64,000 bases of DNA from Sphingobacterium sp. BN32. GTDB taxonomy: Bacteria > Bacteroidota > Bacteroidia > Sphingobacteriales > Sphingobacteriaceae. The notes under the pieces are model-generated. The model worked only from the letters and a program-made list of their open reading frames with translations. It did not search any database and had not been told where the DNA came from. The number at the start of each line of letters is the position of its first letter. Position 1 is the stretch's first letter. Positions 1 through 8,645 of this stretch are shown here, one piece after another. The position numbers were made by a program, and so were the translations under genes. The stretch lies in the NCBI RefSeq assembly GCF_030503615.1, contig NZ_CP129963.1, positions 3,286,001-3,350,000 of the forward strand, in the 5' to 3' direction.

Positions 1-449
1 TCAAAGAATTATTGGACATACAGTCTGACCTTAAAATCTTGGTATTTTCGTCTTACGATGAGAGCCTTTACGCGCTACGTTATATTGAAGCGGGCGCTGC
101 GGGATATGTTAATAAGACCACTAGCATGACGGAATTCACAAATGCGATTAACAGCATTTTCGAACGCGGAAAGTACATGTCAGATGCGATCAAGGATCTT
201 TATGTACAAAAGCTAACAACCAGCAAATCTAAAATTGATAGCCTGAATCCGTTGTATAAATTGTCTAACCGCGAAATGGATGTGGCAAGACATCTTATTG
301 AAGGCTTAGGAATTATTGAAGTCTCCAGTCGTTTGAATTTAAGTTCCTCGACCGTGAGTACCTATAAGAGTAGAATATTCGAGAAATTAAATGTGCATAA
401 TATACCAGATTTGATTTCACTGTTTAAGATACATGCAGAAAAGGAGTAG
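1..449 (+). CDS. LuxR/NarL-family response regulator, 5'-truncated by window edge
   Basis: The frame is open from base 3 with no stop, so the gene starts before the window; a TTG at 12 is internal, not a start. What remains is the second half of a receiver domain (the FSSYDE strand, and the conserved Lys in GYVNK that follows the signalling strand) and, at the C-terminus, a LuxR/GerE helix-turn-helix beginning LSNREMDVARHLIEG and ending near FEKLNVHN. Such proteins are DNA-binding partners of sensor kinases. The phosphorylated Asp lies outside the window, so phospho-acceptance cannot be checked. A terminator overlaps the stop codon, so this is the last gene of its transcript. The target and the partner kinase cannot be inferred. 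Confidence 0.88.
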   Translation, partial: KELLDIQSDLKILVFSSYDESLYALRYIEAGAAGYVNKTTSMTEFTNAINSIFERGKYMSDAIKDLYVQKLTTSKSKIDSLNPLYKLSNREMDVARHLIEGLGIIEVSSRLNLSSSTVSTYKSRIFEKLNVHNIPDLISLFKIHAEKE

Positions 450-470
450 TTAAACTACTCCTTTATTTTT
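439..470 (+). terminator. Intrinsic terminator overlapping the stop of the response regulator
   Basis: Perfect 10-bp stem AAGGAGTAGT / ACTACTCCTT (441-450, 454-463), 3-nt loop, followed by CTTTATTTTT. The TAG stop codon (447-449) lies in the left arm. Confidence 0.85.
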
Positions 471-488
471 ACCGCCGTTTTTGGGTAT

Positions 489-1628
489 CTAGCTAAGCAA
501 TTGTGCCATATCCACGACCGGTATATCTTTACGATCTACCATCTTTAATTCCTGTTGATTCCTAAATGTATAACCATCTTCATTTAGATTCCACAGAAGA
601 GGCGCCAAGAAATTGATACAAGCTTTTGCGCCTTGATTTATCGCCCCCATGTTCTGCGTATCTTTAGAATTCTTAGCCTCATTTTCAATTTCGAACGGAC
701 CGCTAAATTGTAACTCATGCAATGCTCCGACAAACGCATTCCAGTCCATATCGTCTGTACCACCGAAGCCGGGCATCATGGCGGTATAATGATGTCTATC
801 CCAATCGTGTTGCGGAATGGCCACACCGGCGGATGCTGCAAGTTCCGCATCAACATGTTGCATGGGATACATCCCTCCCCACTCTACTCTTGCTTTTCCG
901 TGGTTCATCTTGGTCGTTTTTACATGGATGCGTTTTAGGCGGCTAATATCCATCGCTTTGATGACATCAACCGGGTTTACATTCTGCCATATATCATGCG
1001 AAGGGTCATAGATCTCTCCATGCGCCTTGCTAGGAATCATTGCATACATGAGCTTACGAGCAGCCAGAACGGCAGGCAAATTATTGTATGTACTTGAATA
1101 GCGCGAAGAACGCCAGCCCTCCATCGGGCAGTTTTCATATACCACTGTTACCCCCAGGTCCTCGGCATATTTAATGATCGGTCCAAAGATTCGCTTATAC
1201 TCGTCTAAGTTCTTTTGGAAGCCATCAATCTCGTTTCCTAAAGTATGGTTATATCCGACGAAAGTTCCTACTTTGACGTCGTTCTCATCGCCACCCAACA
1301 GGTGCGCAATCCGAATAAGTTTTAATAAGTGATTTTGGTTTTTTACGCGTTCGACTTCATCGCCGCCGATCATATTCTCGAAGGCGCCTAAAGACAGCCT
1401 CAATCCCATCGTATTAAAGCGCTCTAGGGTAGCTTTCGCCTGTTCGGGTCCAAACCCTTCATAGTCTAAGTGCGTTGCTGTGTGATCCTCTCTAGTGCCA
1501 TCCTTCCGGAACACGCAAAGATCGACACCCTGCGCACCATTGGCGCGAGCAACTTCTAACAATTCTGTTTGATTTAATTTATCATAGGCCGAGCTCATCA
1601 ACCATATCGGGTTTTGTATTGATTTCAT
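489..1628 (-). CDS. Sugar phosphate isomerase/epimerase-like TIM-barrel protein
   Basis: This 379-residue protein has the look of the xylose-isomerase-like / AP-endonuclease-2 TIM-barrel superfamily. Likely metal-site residues are the Glu of VVYENCPMEGW, the Asp/His of IYDPSHD, the His of RIHVKTT and the Glu near the C-terminus in PFEIENEA. There is no signal peptide, so it should be cytoplasmic. The family includes isomerases and epimerases of sugars and inositols, and the substrate here is not identifiable. It starts with ATG at 1628, about 75 bases from the next gene upstream, and a terminator (for the Hc1 gene) lies in that gap, so it is probably expressed separately. Confidence 0.75.
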   Translation of the reverse strand: MKSIQNPIWLMSSAYDKLNQTELLEVARANGAQGVDLCVFRKDGTREDHTATHLDYEGFGPEQAKATLERFNTMGLRLSLGAFENMIGGDEVERVKNQNHLLKLIRIAHLLGGDENDVKVGTFVGYNHTLGNEIDGFQKNLDEYKRIFGPIIKYAEDLGVTVVYENCPMEGWRSSRYSSTYNNLPAVLAARKLMYAMIPSKAHGEIYDPSHDIWQNVNPVDVIKAMDISRLKRIHVKTTKMNHGKARVEWGGMYPMQHVDAELAASAGVAIPQHDWDRHHYTAMMPGFGGTDDMDWNAFVGALHELQFSGPFEIENEAKNSKDTQNMGAINQGAKACINFLAPLLWNLNEDGYTFRNQQELKMVDRKDIPVVDMAQLLS

Positions 1629-1656
1629 AGCGTTGAAGTTATCAAAATTTAGGCAG

Positions 1657-1677
1657 TAAAAAAGCCCTGACGGGCTT
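1657..1677 (-). terminator. Intrinsic terminator of the Hc1-like gene
   Basis: Read on the minus strand: AAGCCC-GTCA-GGGCTT followed by TTTTAC, directly downstream of the Hc1-like gene (stop at 1705). Confidence 0.8.
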
Positions 1678-1704
1678 AGAATGTAACGAGACTCGAAGAA
1701 AAGC

Positions 1705-1890
1705 TTATTTCTTATTCTTTAAATCTTGAATTCCTAGACGCAGCGACTGCGATAGCGTTTTAATGTCTTGAAGACCTTTTCTCACGCGCGTACCTGCAGC
1801 GCTATTGCCTTTAGAGAAGAACTTTTCTGCATCTCCTTCCAAACCGTCAATAAGAGATTTTAATTCTTTGAATTTATCAATACTTGCCAT
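1705..1890 (-). CDS. Histone H1-like nucleoid protein (Hc1 family)
   Basis: A 61-residue protein with evenly spaced Lys and Arg (IDKFKELKSLID at the start, LKNKK at the end). It fits the small bacterial histone-H1-like Hc1 family that is common in Bacteroidota. Members bind DNA through basic residues and are thought to help compact the nucleoid. It is predicted to be mainly helical, with no signal peptide or membrane segment. It is monocistronic: a promoter-like element lies upstream at 1929-1958 and a terminator follows. Only a low-complexity helical family supports this assignment, so the family call is moderate and the DNA-binding role is inferred from the family. Confidence 0.7.
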   Translation of the reverse strand: MASIDKFKELKSLIDGLEGDAEKFFSKGNSAAGTRVRKGLQDIKTLSQSLRLGIQDLKNKK

Positions 1891-1928
1891 AACTGTTAGA
1901 TTTATGTGTTTATATTTAGTAACTAGCT

Positions 1929-1958
1929 TAAAATTAACATCTTTTTTGAAGAATCAAA
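1929..1958 (-). promoter_or_regulatory. Putative Bacteroidota-type promoter of the Hc1-like gene
   Basis: On the minus strand TTTG (1955-1958), 18 nt, TAATTTTA (1929-1936). This is one mismatch from the TAnnTTTG -7 consensus. Confidence 0.4.
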
Positions 1959-2045
1959 ATGTTAAAACAAAACTTTCATGTTTCCATGAAACCATTTAAA
2001 GGCATCAACGTTCTTGATGGCAGTTAAAAATAAACAGCCTAGGAC

Positions 2046-2081
2046 AAAAAAAAGGTGACCTTCGCAGGCCACCCTTTTTTA
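2046..2081 (-). terminator. Terminator closing the dcw cluster after ftsZ
   Basis: On the minus strand AAGGGTGGCCT-GCGA-AGGTCACCTT with one mismatch, then a run of T. It lies 16 bases past the ftsZ stop. The other strand also ends in a T-run, so it could work in both directions. Confidence 0.85.
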
Positions 2082-2096
2082 TTAAATAGGATAAGA

Positions 2097-3800
2097 TTAA
2101 TCAACGTTGTCGTGTAGGAACGAGTTGTTTGGTCTGATTTCAGTTTCTCCATCGTCGAACGATAAAGTGAAACGAGACACTTGCGACTGCGAAGAATGTG
2201 GAACATCTTCTAAAGTCTTCTGCTTTCTTTTGTAAGCAGGCTCATTCTCTAATTCTTGAAGTCCATTGGAAGACTTTAATTTCATGCTCAACTCTTTCAA
2301 ACGTAAGATACGCTCTTTCGTTTTCAATAATTGATCTTCGAAATTGATCTCTTCTTTCTTCGCTTCTTCCAATTCTACTTCAGCAACAGGAAACTGTTCA
2401 AGTGCTTCTGCAGAAATAGGCGCCTCTTCTTCTTGCTCTTCTGCCGGTTTGTAAGCATCAAATACCGTTGGCAATTTGAACTCGAATAATGATGGCGTAG
2501 TTTTTAATTCGAAACCGTGTGGATTTGAATCTTCTTCAACTTCTTCGACCTCTGAAGCATTATCAAACTCTAAGGTATGACGAATGATCTTGTCACTGTT
2601 TTCAGCCACAGCAGCTGTACTAGGACTAGTCACCGTTTTATTAGAGAATAGATCTTGCGGAGGTTGTGCCGAAGGGTTCTCTACCGGTTGAGAAGGCTTT
2701 ACAAAAGCACTTTGATCAACAGCAGGACGTTCAGCAAATTGATTCTGAGAAACAGGTTTTACAAAAGCAGAAGTTTGAACTTCTGGTGTTAAGGGAATAG
2801 CAATCTTCTCTTTTTCTTTCTCCTTAACGCGCTCTTCTGATGTTTGGAAACCTGTAGCTATAATCGTAACAGAAAGTTCTTCGTCGTAGTTCTCATCGAT
2901 ACAGTTACCCCAGATTAAGTCAGCGGATAAACCAGCTTTCTCCTGAATGTAATCTGTAACAATAGCAACCTCGTCCATAGTTACCTCGCGTTTTCCGGAA
3001 GTAATATTTAACAAGATATAACGAGCACCTTCAATTTCATTATCTTTTAATAATGGCGATGCTAAAGCACCAGTAACAGCGTCTAATGCACGTTGTTCAC
3101 CAGTTGCGATGGCATTACCCATGATTGCCACACCACTATCATTCATTACTGTGCGCACGTCTTTGAAATCGACGTTCACATATCCTGGAATGGTAATGAT
3201 CTCTGCAATACCTTTTGCAGCTGTTGTTAAAATATCATCTGCTTTCGCAAATGCAGCTGTCATGGTCAAGTTACCGAAGATCTCACGTAAGCGATCATTC
3301 GAAATAACTAAATAAGAGTCCACATATTTACGTAGTTCGCCAAGCCCTTCCTCAGCTTGCATACGACGTCTTTTACCTTCGAACGTAAATGGAGTAGTAA
3401 TAATAGCAACGGTTAGAATTCCTAATTCTTTCGCAGCCTTCGCTAATACCGGACTTGCTCCAGTACCTGTACCGCCACCCATACCAGCAGTGATGAAAAG
3501 CATCTTTGTATTGGTACCTAACATGCGTTTGATATCCTCAATACTCTCGATTGCTGAGTTCTCACCAACATCTGGGTCAGCACCTGCCCCCATACCTTCA
3601 GTTAAGCTCGCGCCTAATTGAACCTTATTTGGAATCGGGCTCAGCTCCAATGCTTGCGCATCTGTATTACAAACGATGAAGTCTACACCAGAAATCCCTT
3701 GCTTATACATGTGATTTACGGCATTCCCACCGCCACCACCAACACCAATTACCTTGATAATTGATGAATTCTCCTTTAACATTTCAAATTGTATCGACAT
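2097..3800 (-). CDS. ftsZ: Cell division protein FtsZ
   Basis: FtsZ is the tubulin-like GTPase that polymerises into the division ring. The N-terminal glycine loop (IKVIGVGGGGGNAVNHM), the tubulin signature GGGTGTG (about residues 108-114) and the T7 loop NVDFKDV (about 208-215) are intact. After the GTPase core (about 320 residues) comes a long acidic, Gln/Pro-rich linker and a conserved tail starting RFTLSFDDG. At 567 residues it is longer than proteobacterial FtsZ, as is usual in Bacteroidota. The start is set at the ATG at 3800 (MSIQFEML), preceded by AGGA; the frame also opens at a TTG at 3833, which is less likely. It is the last gene of the cluster, separated from ftsA by 140 bases that hold an unusual inverted repeat. 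Confidence 0.97.
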   Translation of the reverse strand: MSIQFEMLKENSSIIKVIGVGGGGGNAVNHMYKQGISGVDFIVCNTDAQALELSPIPNKVQLGASLTEGMGAGADPDVGENSAIESIEDIKRMLGTNTKMLFITAGMGGGTGTGASPVLAKAAKELGILTVAIITTPFTFEGKRRRMQAEEGLGELRKYVDSYLVISNDRLREIFGNLTMTAAFAKADDILTTAAKGIAEIITIPGYVNVDFKDVRTVMNDSGVAIMGNAIATGEQRALDAVTGALASPLLKDNEIEGARYILLNITSGKREVTMDEVAIVTDYIQEKAGLSADLIWGNCIDENYDEELSVTIIATGFQTSEERVKEKEKEKIAIPLTPEVQTSAFVKPVSQNQFAERPAVDQSAFVKPSQPVENPSAQPPQDLFSNKTVTSPSTAAVAENSDKIIRHTLEFDNASEVEEVEEDSNPHGFELKTTPSLFEFKLPTVFDAYKPAEEQEEEAPISAEALEQFPVAEVELEEAKKEEINFEDQLLKTKERILRLKELSMKLKSSNGLQELENEPAYKRKQKTLEDVPHSSQSQVSRFTLSFDDGETEIRPNNSFLHDNVD

Positions 3801-3894
3801 ATATGTTATCCTATTTAATTCTTCCTCAAGCAATTACGTTATCGCAATTTGACTCAACAATTCTAATGTAATATTACCAAAATCTTAACAACAG

Positions 3895-3940
3895 TTTTCC
3901 ACATTTGTTAAAATGTGGAAAAATTGAACGATGTGGAAAA
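3895..3940. repeat. Three TTTTCCACAT decamers, two forming a perfect 12-bp inverted repeat (ftsA-ftsZ gap)
   Basis: TTTTCCACATTT (3895-3906), loop GTTA, AAATGTGGAAAA (3911-3922), then another ATGTGGAAAA (3931-3940) that touches the ftsA stop codon. There is no U-tract on the minus strand after the stem, so it does not look like an ordinary terminator. TTTTCCACA differs by one base from the DnaA box TTATCCACA. Confidence 0.8.
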
Positions 3941-5323
3941 TTATTTCTTTCCGATGAATGTATCATCGTCGATATCGGCGCCATCCTTGATCCAATCGCC
4001 TAAGAATCGCGTCAACCAACCTTCCTTTTTTGATTGTCCCTCCGCTATTTCTTTAACGCCTTCCTTCGCTTTTTCTTTTGTTTGAGGAGCTTTTTTAATT
4101 ACTTTTTCTTCGTTGCGCATCTCCTCCTCTTCAATCGACTGAATACCTTTAATCAACAGTCCGATACCCGTTGCATACAATGGGCTCTTCAACTCGTCAA
4201 AGGCTTGTTTATTCAACATCTCTGTTTTTGCTAAATACTCATTCGGATATCCGATACGGCAATCAATTCCTGTGATATATTCAACTAATTGAACTAAGTG
4301 TTTCAATTGCGCACCACCACCTGTAATAACAATACCTGCAATCAATTTATCTTCATAACCTGAAGATTTAATCTCGTAGTAAACATGCTCGATGATCTCT
4401 TCCATTCTAGCTTGGATGATATAAGCTAGATTCTTTACAGAGATTTCTTTTGCTTCACGACCGCGGATACCAGGTACACAGATCACCTCGTTATCTTTGT
4501 TTTCGTCAGCTAATGCAGAACCGTAACGTACTTTCAATTGCTCTGCTTGATTGCGCAATACAGAACATCCCTGACGGATATCTTCTGTAACGATATTACC
4601 ACCCAATGGAATTACCGCTGTATGACGGATAATACCCTCGTGGAAGATCGCTACGTCTGTTGTACCACCACCGATATCAACTAACACCACACCTGCCGTT
4701 TTTTCCTCTTCATCCAACACAGCTTCGGATGATGCAAGAGGTTCTAAGATCAATTCTGAAACTTCCAGATCTGAATTGTCTACACAACGCTTAATGTTTT
4801 TGATGTCAGTAACACGACCGGAGATAATATGGAAATTTGCTTCCACACGACGGCCAGCCATACCGATAGGTTCTTTGATACCAGGTTCGTTGTCAATAGT
4901 AAACTCCTGAGGCAACACGTGGATAATCTCCTCTCCCGGAGGCAAAACCAACTTATACATGTCCGAGATCAAACGCTCAATATCTAAACGTCCGATTTCA
5001 TCATCATCGTTCTTGGTTAAGATACCACGGTGTTGAATACTTTTAATGTGCTGACCCGCAATACCCACGTTGACAACCTTGATGTCTACGTTTGATTGCC
5101 CTTCCGCTACGGCAACGGCCTCACGAATACTTGTAACCGTTTTCTGGATATTTGCTACTACCCCACGGTTAACACCTGCGGATTCAGCCTTGCCGACACC
5201 TAAAAGCTCCACCTTATTGACCCCACTACGACGACCAACGGTTACACAAATCTTTGTTGTTCCGATGTCCAATCCAACAATAATTGGATTCTCTTTTTCA
5301 TTTTCTACAATTCTAGGTTTCAT
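3941..5323 (-). CDS. ftsA: Cell division protein FtsA
   Basis: An actin-family ATPase that tethers FtsZ filaments to the membrane. Visible are the phosphate-1 motif VGLDIGTTKICV near residue 16, the phosphate-2 motif VLVDIGGGTTDVA, and the adenosine-site GIVITGGGAQLKHL. After a charged Lys/Glu-rich linker the C-terminus (KEGWLTRFLGDWI) is amphipathic and fits the membrane-targeting helix, followed here by an acidic tail of about a dozen residues. The length, 460 residues, is a little above the usual 420. It lies between ftsQ (39-base gap) and ftsZ, the conserved order. Confidence 0.96.
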   Translation of the reverse strand: MKPRIVENEKENPIIVGLDIGTTKICVTVGRRSGVNKVELLGVGKAESAGVNRGVVANIQKTVTSIREAVAVAEGQSNVDIKVVNVGIAGQHIKSIQHRGILTKNDDDEIGRLDIERLISDMYKLVLPPGEEIIHVLPQEFTIDNEPGIKEPIGMAGRRVEANFHIISGRVTDIKNIKRCVDNSDLEVSELILEPLASSEAVLDEEEKTAGVVLVDIGGGTTDVAIFHEGIIRHTAVIPLGGNIVTEDIRQGCSVLRNQAEQLKVRYGSALADENKDNEVICVPGIRGREAKEISVKNLAYIIQARMEEIIEHVYYEIKSSGYEDKLIAGIVITGGGAQLKHLVQLVEYITGIDCRIGYPNEYLAKTEMLNKQAFDELKSPLYATGIGLLIKGIQSIEEEEMRNEEKVIKKAPQTKEKAKEGVKEIAEGQSKKEGWLTRFLGDWIKDGADIDDDTFIGKK

Positions 5324-5362
5324 ATGCTGTGTTTGATGCTGTATGTTATTAATTCTTTCTGT

Positions 5363-6190
5363 TTACTTCTTATTCATTTTCATCTGCAAGCTATCGATGA
5401 ACCAATCACCATTGCGCTCGCAAATAATTTGGCCGCCATATTTCACATTCACTTTGCTATAGGCGCCAGTCCCCACTCTTGGCATAATATGCTTATAGAA
5501 GGTCGTCAATCGATTCAATTTATAATCCAATGAATCGGCGCTTCCGATAATCAAGGCTTGCTCACCAACACGAGGAACAATCTCTATATCGCGATCGCTG
5601 TTGACAAAGAGCTGTACGATTTGGTTGCTCCATAGTTCGTCATGCTTAGTATGCTCAACAACATTTACTAGATCTTTGACTAGCGAAGATTGTACAGGCT
5701 CCAAAGCTTTCTTATAACCTTCTTTGATATTTCCGTTCGCAACCATCACATGCGGAACATATTTCAAGGTCACCGGAATCTTTTTGTTCTTGGAGTCTAC
5801 ATAATACTCCTGCCCCATCTGATTGATGACACGAAGTACAACCTCGCGCTGCATAACCTGCACCTGCATCGTTCCATCCATGTCCATATGCACATCCGCT
5901 TCCGATACGTAAGGCGATTTCTTCAACTCGTTCTCGATCTTCTGCAATGGAATTTCATTCAGATTCTTACCCACAACACGACCAAACTTGTCTTGAATCA
6001 TCGAGGAAATATCCTGCTGATCGATGAACGTCTCTTTACCCTCTACTAAAACCTTCAGTGATGTACATACCTGCACCTGATCTTTCTTCGATACCAGGCT
6101 CATCAACATACCGACTCCAACCAAGGATGCAATTCCTAGGAAAAAGTAGCCTACTTGGCGCCACTGTATGTTTCTAATTTTATTAAGCAT
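5363..6190 (-). CDS. ftsQ: Cell division protein FtsQ
   Basis: A bitopic division protein of 275 residues: a short basic N-terminus (MLNKIRNIQWRQ), one membrane segment (about 14-30) and a periplasmic part with a POTRA-like region (the stretch around LNEIPLQKIENELKKSPYV) followed by the FtsQ domain. FtsQ links early and late divisome proteins. Its sequence is poorly conserved, so much of the confidence comes from position: it overlaps the end of murC by 8 bases and precedes ftsA, exactly as in other dcw clusters. Confidence 0.9.
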   Translation of the reverse strand: MLNKIRNIQWRQVGYFFLGIASLVGVGMLMSLVSKKDQVQVCTSLKVLVEGKETFIDQQDISSMIQDKFGRVVGKNLNEIPLQKIENELKKSPYVSEADVHMDMDGTMQVQVMQREVVLRVINQMGQEYYVDSKNKKIPVTLKYVPHVMVANGNIKEGYKKALEPVQSSLVKDLVNVVEHTKHDELWSNQIVQLFVNSDRDIEIVPRVGEQALIIGSADSLDYKLNRLTTFYKHIMPRVGTGAYSKVNVKYGGQIICERNGDWFIDSLQMKMNKK

Positions 6191-7538
6191 TTGTCAACAC
6201 TTCTTTAATCGGTTTAACCAACTTATCAATATCTCCTGCTCCCACAGTTACAACCAACTCCGGACTTTCGGCTTTTACAATCGCCAATACTTCTTCCGGA
6301 CTTACCAAACGCTTGTTTTCTAAGCGAACCTTTTCCAACAACCATTGCGAATCCACTCCCGGAATCGGCAATTCACGTGCTGGATAGATCTCCATCAACA
6401 ACAGCTCATCTGCTAAAGCTAAAACCTCTGCGAAGCCATCGACGAAGTCACGCGTACGGGTGAACAAGTGCGGCTGAAATACAACCGTTAATTTCTTATT
6501 CGGATAAAGCTTCTTCATTGATGTCAAAAATGCACGCAACTCCTCTGGATGATGCGCATAGTCATCGATGTAAATATGCTCTGGCGATTTAAAAATATAT
6601 TCAAAACGACGCTTCACGCCTGCGAATGTCGACAATGCATGAACGATCTTCGGAGCAGCAATTCCTAATAGCTTTGCAACAGTAATCGCAGCAACCGCAT
6701 TCTCTACATTATGCAATCCCGGAATACCTAGATGAATATCCTTGATCGTCAAATCTTCCGAGTGATAATCAAAATAGAACTCGCCATCTTTAACAACAAC
6801 GTTCTCCGCGTATGCATCGCAAACTTCTTCACGAGCATAGTTGATATCTGCCGCAAATGGCAATCCTTTTCTTACGATCTTTTGGCCATCCTCTACCACG
6901 CGATCCAAAAACATCTGGAAAGACTCCTGAAGCTTGCTCGCCTCGCCGTAGATATCCAAGTGATCAGCATCCGCAGATGTCACGATCGCAATATTCGGAT
7001 GCAGCGTCAAAAATGAACGATCATACTCATCCGCTTCAACAACCACGACGTTATTATCGCCGAACAAAACGTTATTTTGGTAGTTCGTACTGATTCCGCC
7101 TAAGAAAGCAGAACAGTCATAACCACTATCTTTCAATATATGAGCAACCATGGTCGACGTTGTTGTCTTGCCATGCGTGCCTGCAACAGCAATCGTGAAA
7201 CGACTTGCTGAAATAAAACCTAATACCTGAGAGCGTTTATACAGCTCATGACCCGCTTTAATGAAATGTGACTTCAAAGCTAAATCTGCAGGAATAGCTG
7301 GTGTAAAGATGATTAAGGTATCTTCACCTGCCGAGTCAAACGATGCTGGCACTGCCGCCACATCATCTGTATAAATAATCGGCATCCCCTCTTCCTCTAA
7401 TGTTCTGGTCAACTCTGTCGACGTACGATCATAGCCCGCAACCTCACAACCTAAGCGACTAAAATAACGAGCAAGACCGCTCATACCGATACCACCGATA
7501 CCCAATAAATAAACTCGTTTAATCTTGTCGATATTCAT
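6183..7538 (-). CDS. murC: UDP-N-acetylmuramate-L-alanine ligase
   Basis: Adds the first residue, L-Ala, to UDP-MurNAc using ATP, in the cytoplasm. The N-terminal Rossmann motif (VYLLGIGGIGMSGLA), the Mur-ligase P-loop AGTHGKTTTS (near residue 120), the metal-site VVVEADEYDRSF and YIDDYAHHP are all present. Its 451 residues match the family. It sits 2 bases after murG and overlaps ftsQ by 8 bases, so translation is probably coupled. Confidence 0.97.
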   Translation of the reverse strand: MNIDKIKRVYLLGIGGIGMSGLARYFSRLGCEVAGYDRTSTELTRTLEEEGMPIIYTDDVAAVPASFDSAGEDTLIIFTPAIPADLALKSHFIKAGHELYKRSQVLGFISASRFTIAVAGTHGKTTTSTMVAHILKDSGYDCSAFLGGISTNYQNNVLFGDNNVVVVEADEYDRSFLTLHPNIAIVTSADADHLDIYGEASKLQESFQMFLDRVVEDGQKIVRKGLPFAADINYAREEVCDAYAENVVVKDGEFYFDYHSEDLTIKDIHLGIPGLHNVENAVAAITVAKLLGIAAPKIVHALSTFAGVKRRFEYIFKSPEHIYIDDYAHHPEELRAFLTSMKKLYPNKKLTVVFQPHLFTRTRDFVDGFAEVLALADELLLMEIYPARELPIPGVDSQWLLEKVRLENKRLVSPEEVLAIVKAESPELVVTVGAGDIDKLVKPIKEVLTNA

Positions 7539-7540
7539 CT

Positions 7541-8641
7541 TTACTTTCTTATTAAATTCAATACTTCTTGTGCAATCACCACATCAGCATCTGCTAATGC
7601 CAGTTTATTGATCGCATCGCCTAAAGCCTGCATCTTCGGTTCATCATTCAGCAAGCTTAATAGCGTGCTGACCAAAACCTCACGTGCCTCATTGTCTTTC
7701 ACCATGATAGCCGCGTCTTTGCTGACTAATGCCATCGCATTTTTCGTCTGATGATCATCCGAAACATTCGGTGAAGGAACCAATACTACTGGCTTTCCAA
7801 CTACACATAACTCGGAAATAGTACCAGCACCTGCACGTCCCACGATCACATCTGCCGCCGCATACGCATAGTCCATACGGTCTACGAAGGCCATCAATTT
7901 GATCTCTTCGGGAAGCGAGTCGCCTAGCTCCTCTTTTAGTTTCTCATAGTAGTAACCACCACATTGCCAAATCACCTGAACGCCTGCCGCAACAAATTGC
8001 GGAATACCCGCTTTGATACAATCGTTCAATGTCAAGGCGCCTAAGCTACCACCGGTAACCAAAATGGTCTTCTTATTCATATCCAATGCAAAGGCATTGA
8101 TTGCTTCCTCGCGCTTATTCTCAATCGCCACGGAAGACTTACGAATAGGATTACCGGTCAACAGAATGCGCTCGGCTGGAAAGAAACGATCCATACCCTC
8201 GTACGCAACACAGATCTTCTTTGCTTTTGCGCCCAACTTCTTGTTGGTCACTCCGGCATAAGAGTTCTGCTCCTGGATAATTGTCGGTAAACCCATCATA
8301 TTGGCCATCATCAATAATGGACCCGATGCATAACCGCCAACACCAATTGCCACTTCGGCGTTAAACTGTTTAAGAACGCTGCGCGCTTTCAAAAGACTCT
8401 TTAGCATTTTGAATGGAAGCGCTAAGTTTTTCAATAAAGATTGGCGGTTGATACCGACGATATCCAAACCTACAATCTCATATCCTGCTGCTGGCACACG
8501 CTCCATCTCCATCTTGCCCTCTGCACCAACAAATAAAATCTCCGTGTCGGGCGCCAATTGCTTCAAAGCATTCGCAATCGCAATCGCCGGGAAAATATGT
8601 CCTCCCGTGCCGCCTCCACTTATGATTACTTTATGCGCCAT
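7541..8641 (-). CDS. murG: Undecaprenyl-diphospho-muramoylpentapeptide beta-N-acetylglucosaminyltransferase
   Basis: Transfers GlcNAc from UDP-GlcNAc to lipid I to make lipid II, on the inner face of the membrane. The lipid-I-binding loop SGGGTGGHIFPA is at residues 8-19, and the donor-binding region VIVGRAGAGTISEL lies in the C-terminal Rossmann half. Its 366 residues are typical of this GT28 family. It is embedded between ftsW (4-base gap) and murC, so lipid I to lipid II conversion and the SEDS protein are encoded side by side. Confidence 0.97.
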   Translation of the reverse strand: MAHKVIISGGGTGGHIFPAIAIANALKQLAPDTEILFVGAEGKMEMERVPAAGYEIVGLDIVGINRQSLLKNLALPFKMLKSLLKARSVLKQFNAEVAIGVGGYASGPLLMMANMMGLPTIIQEQNSYAGVTNKKLGAKAKKICVAYEGMDRFFPAERILLTGNPIRKSSVAIENKREEAINAFALDMNKKTILVTGGSLGALTLNDCIKAGIPQFVAAGVQVIWQCGGYYYEKLKEELGDSLPEEIKLMAFVDRMDYAYAAADVIVGRAGAGTISELCVVGKPVVLVPSPNVSDDHQTKNAMALVSKDAAIMVKDNEAREVLVSTLLSLLNDEPKMQALGDAINKLALADADVVIAQEVLNLIRK

Positions 8642-8645
8642 ATAT

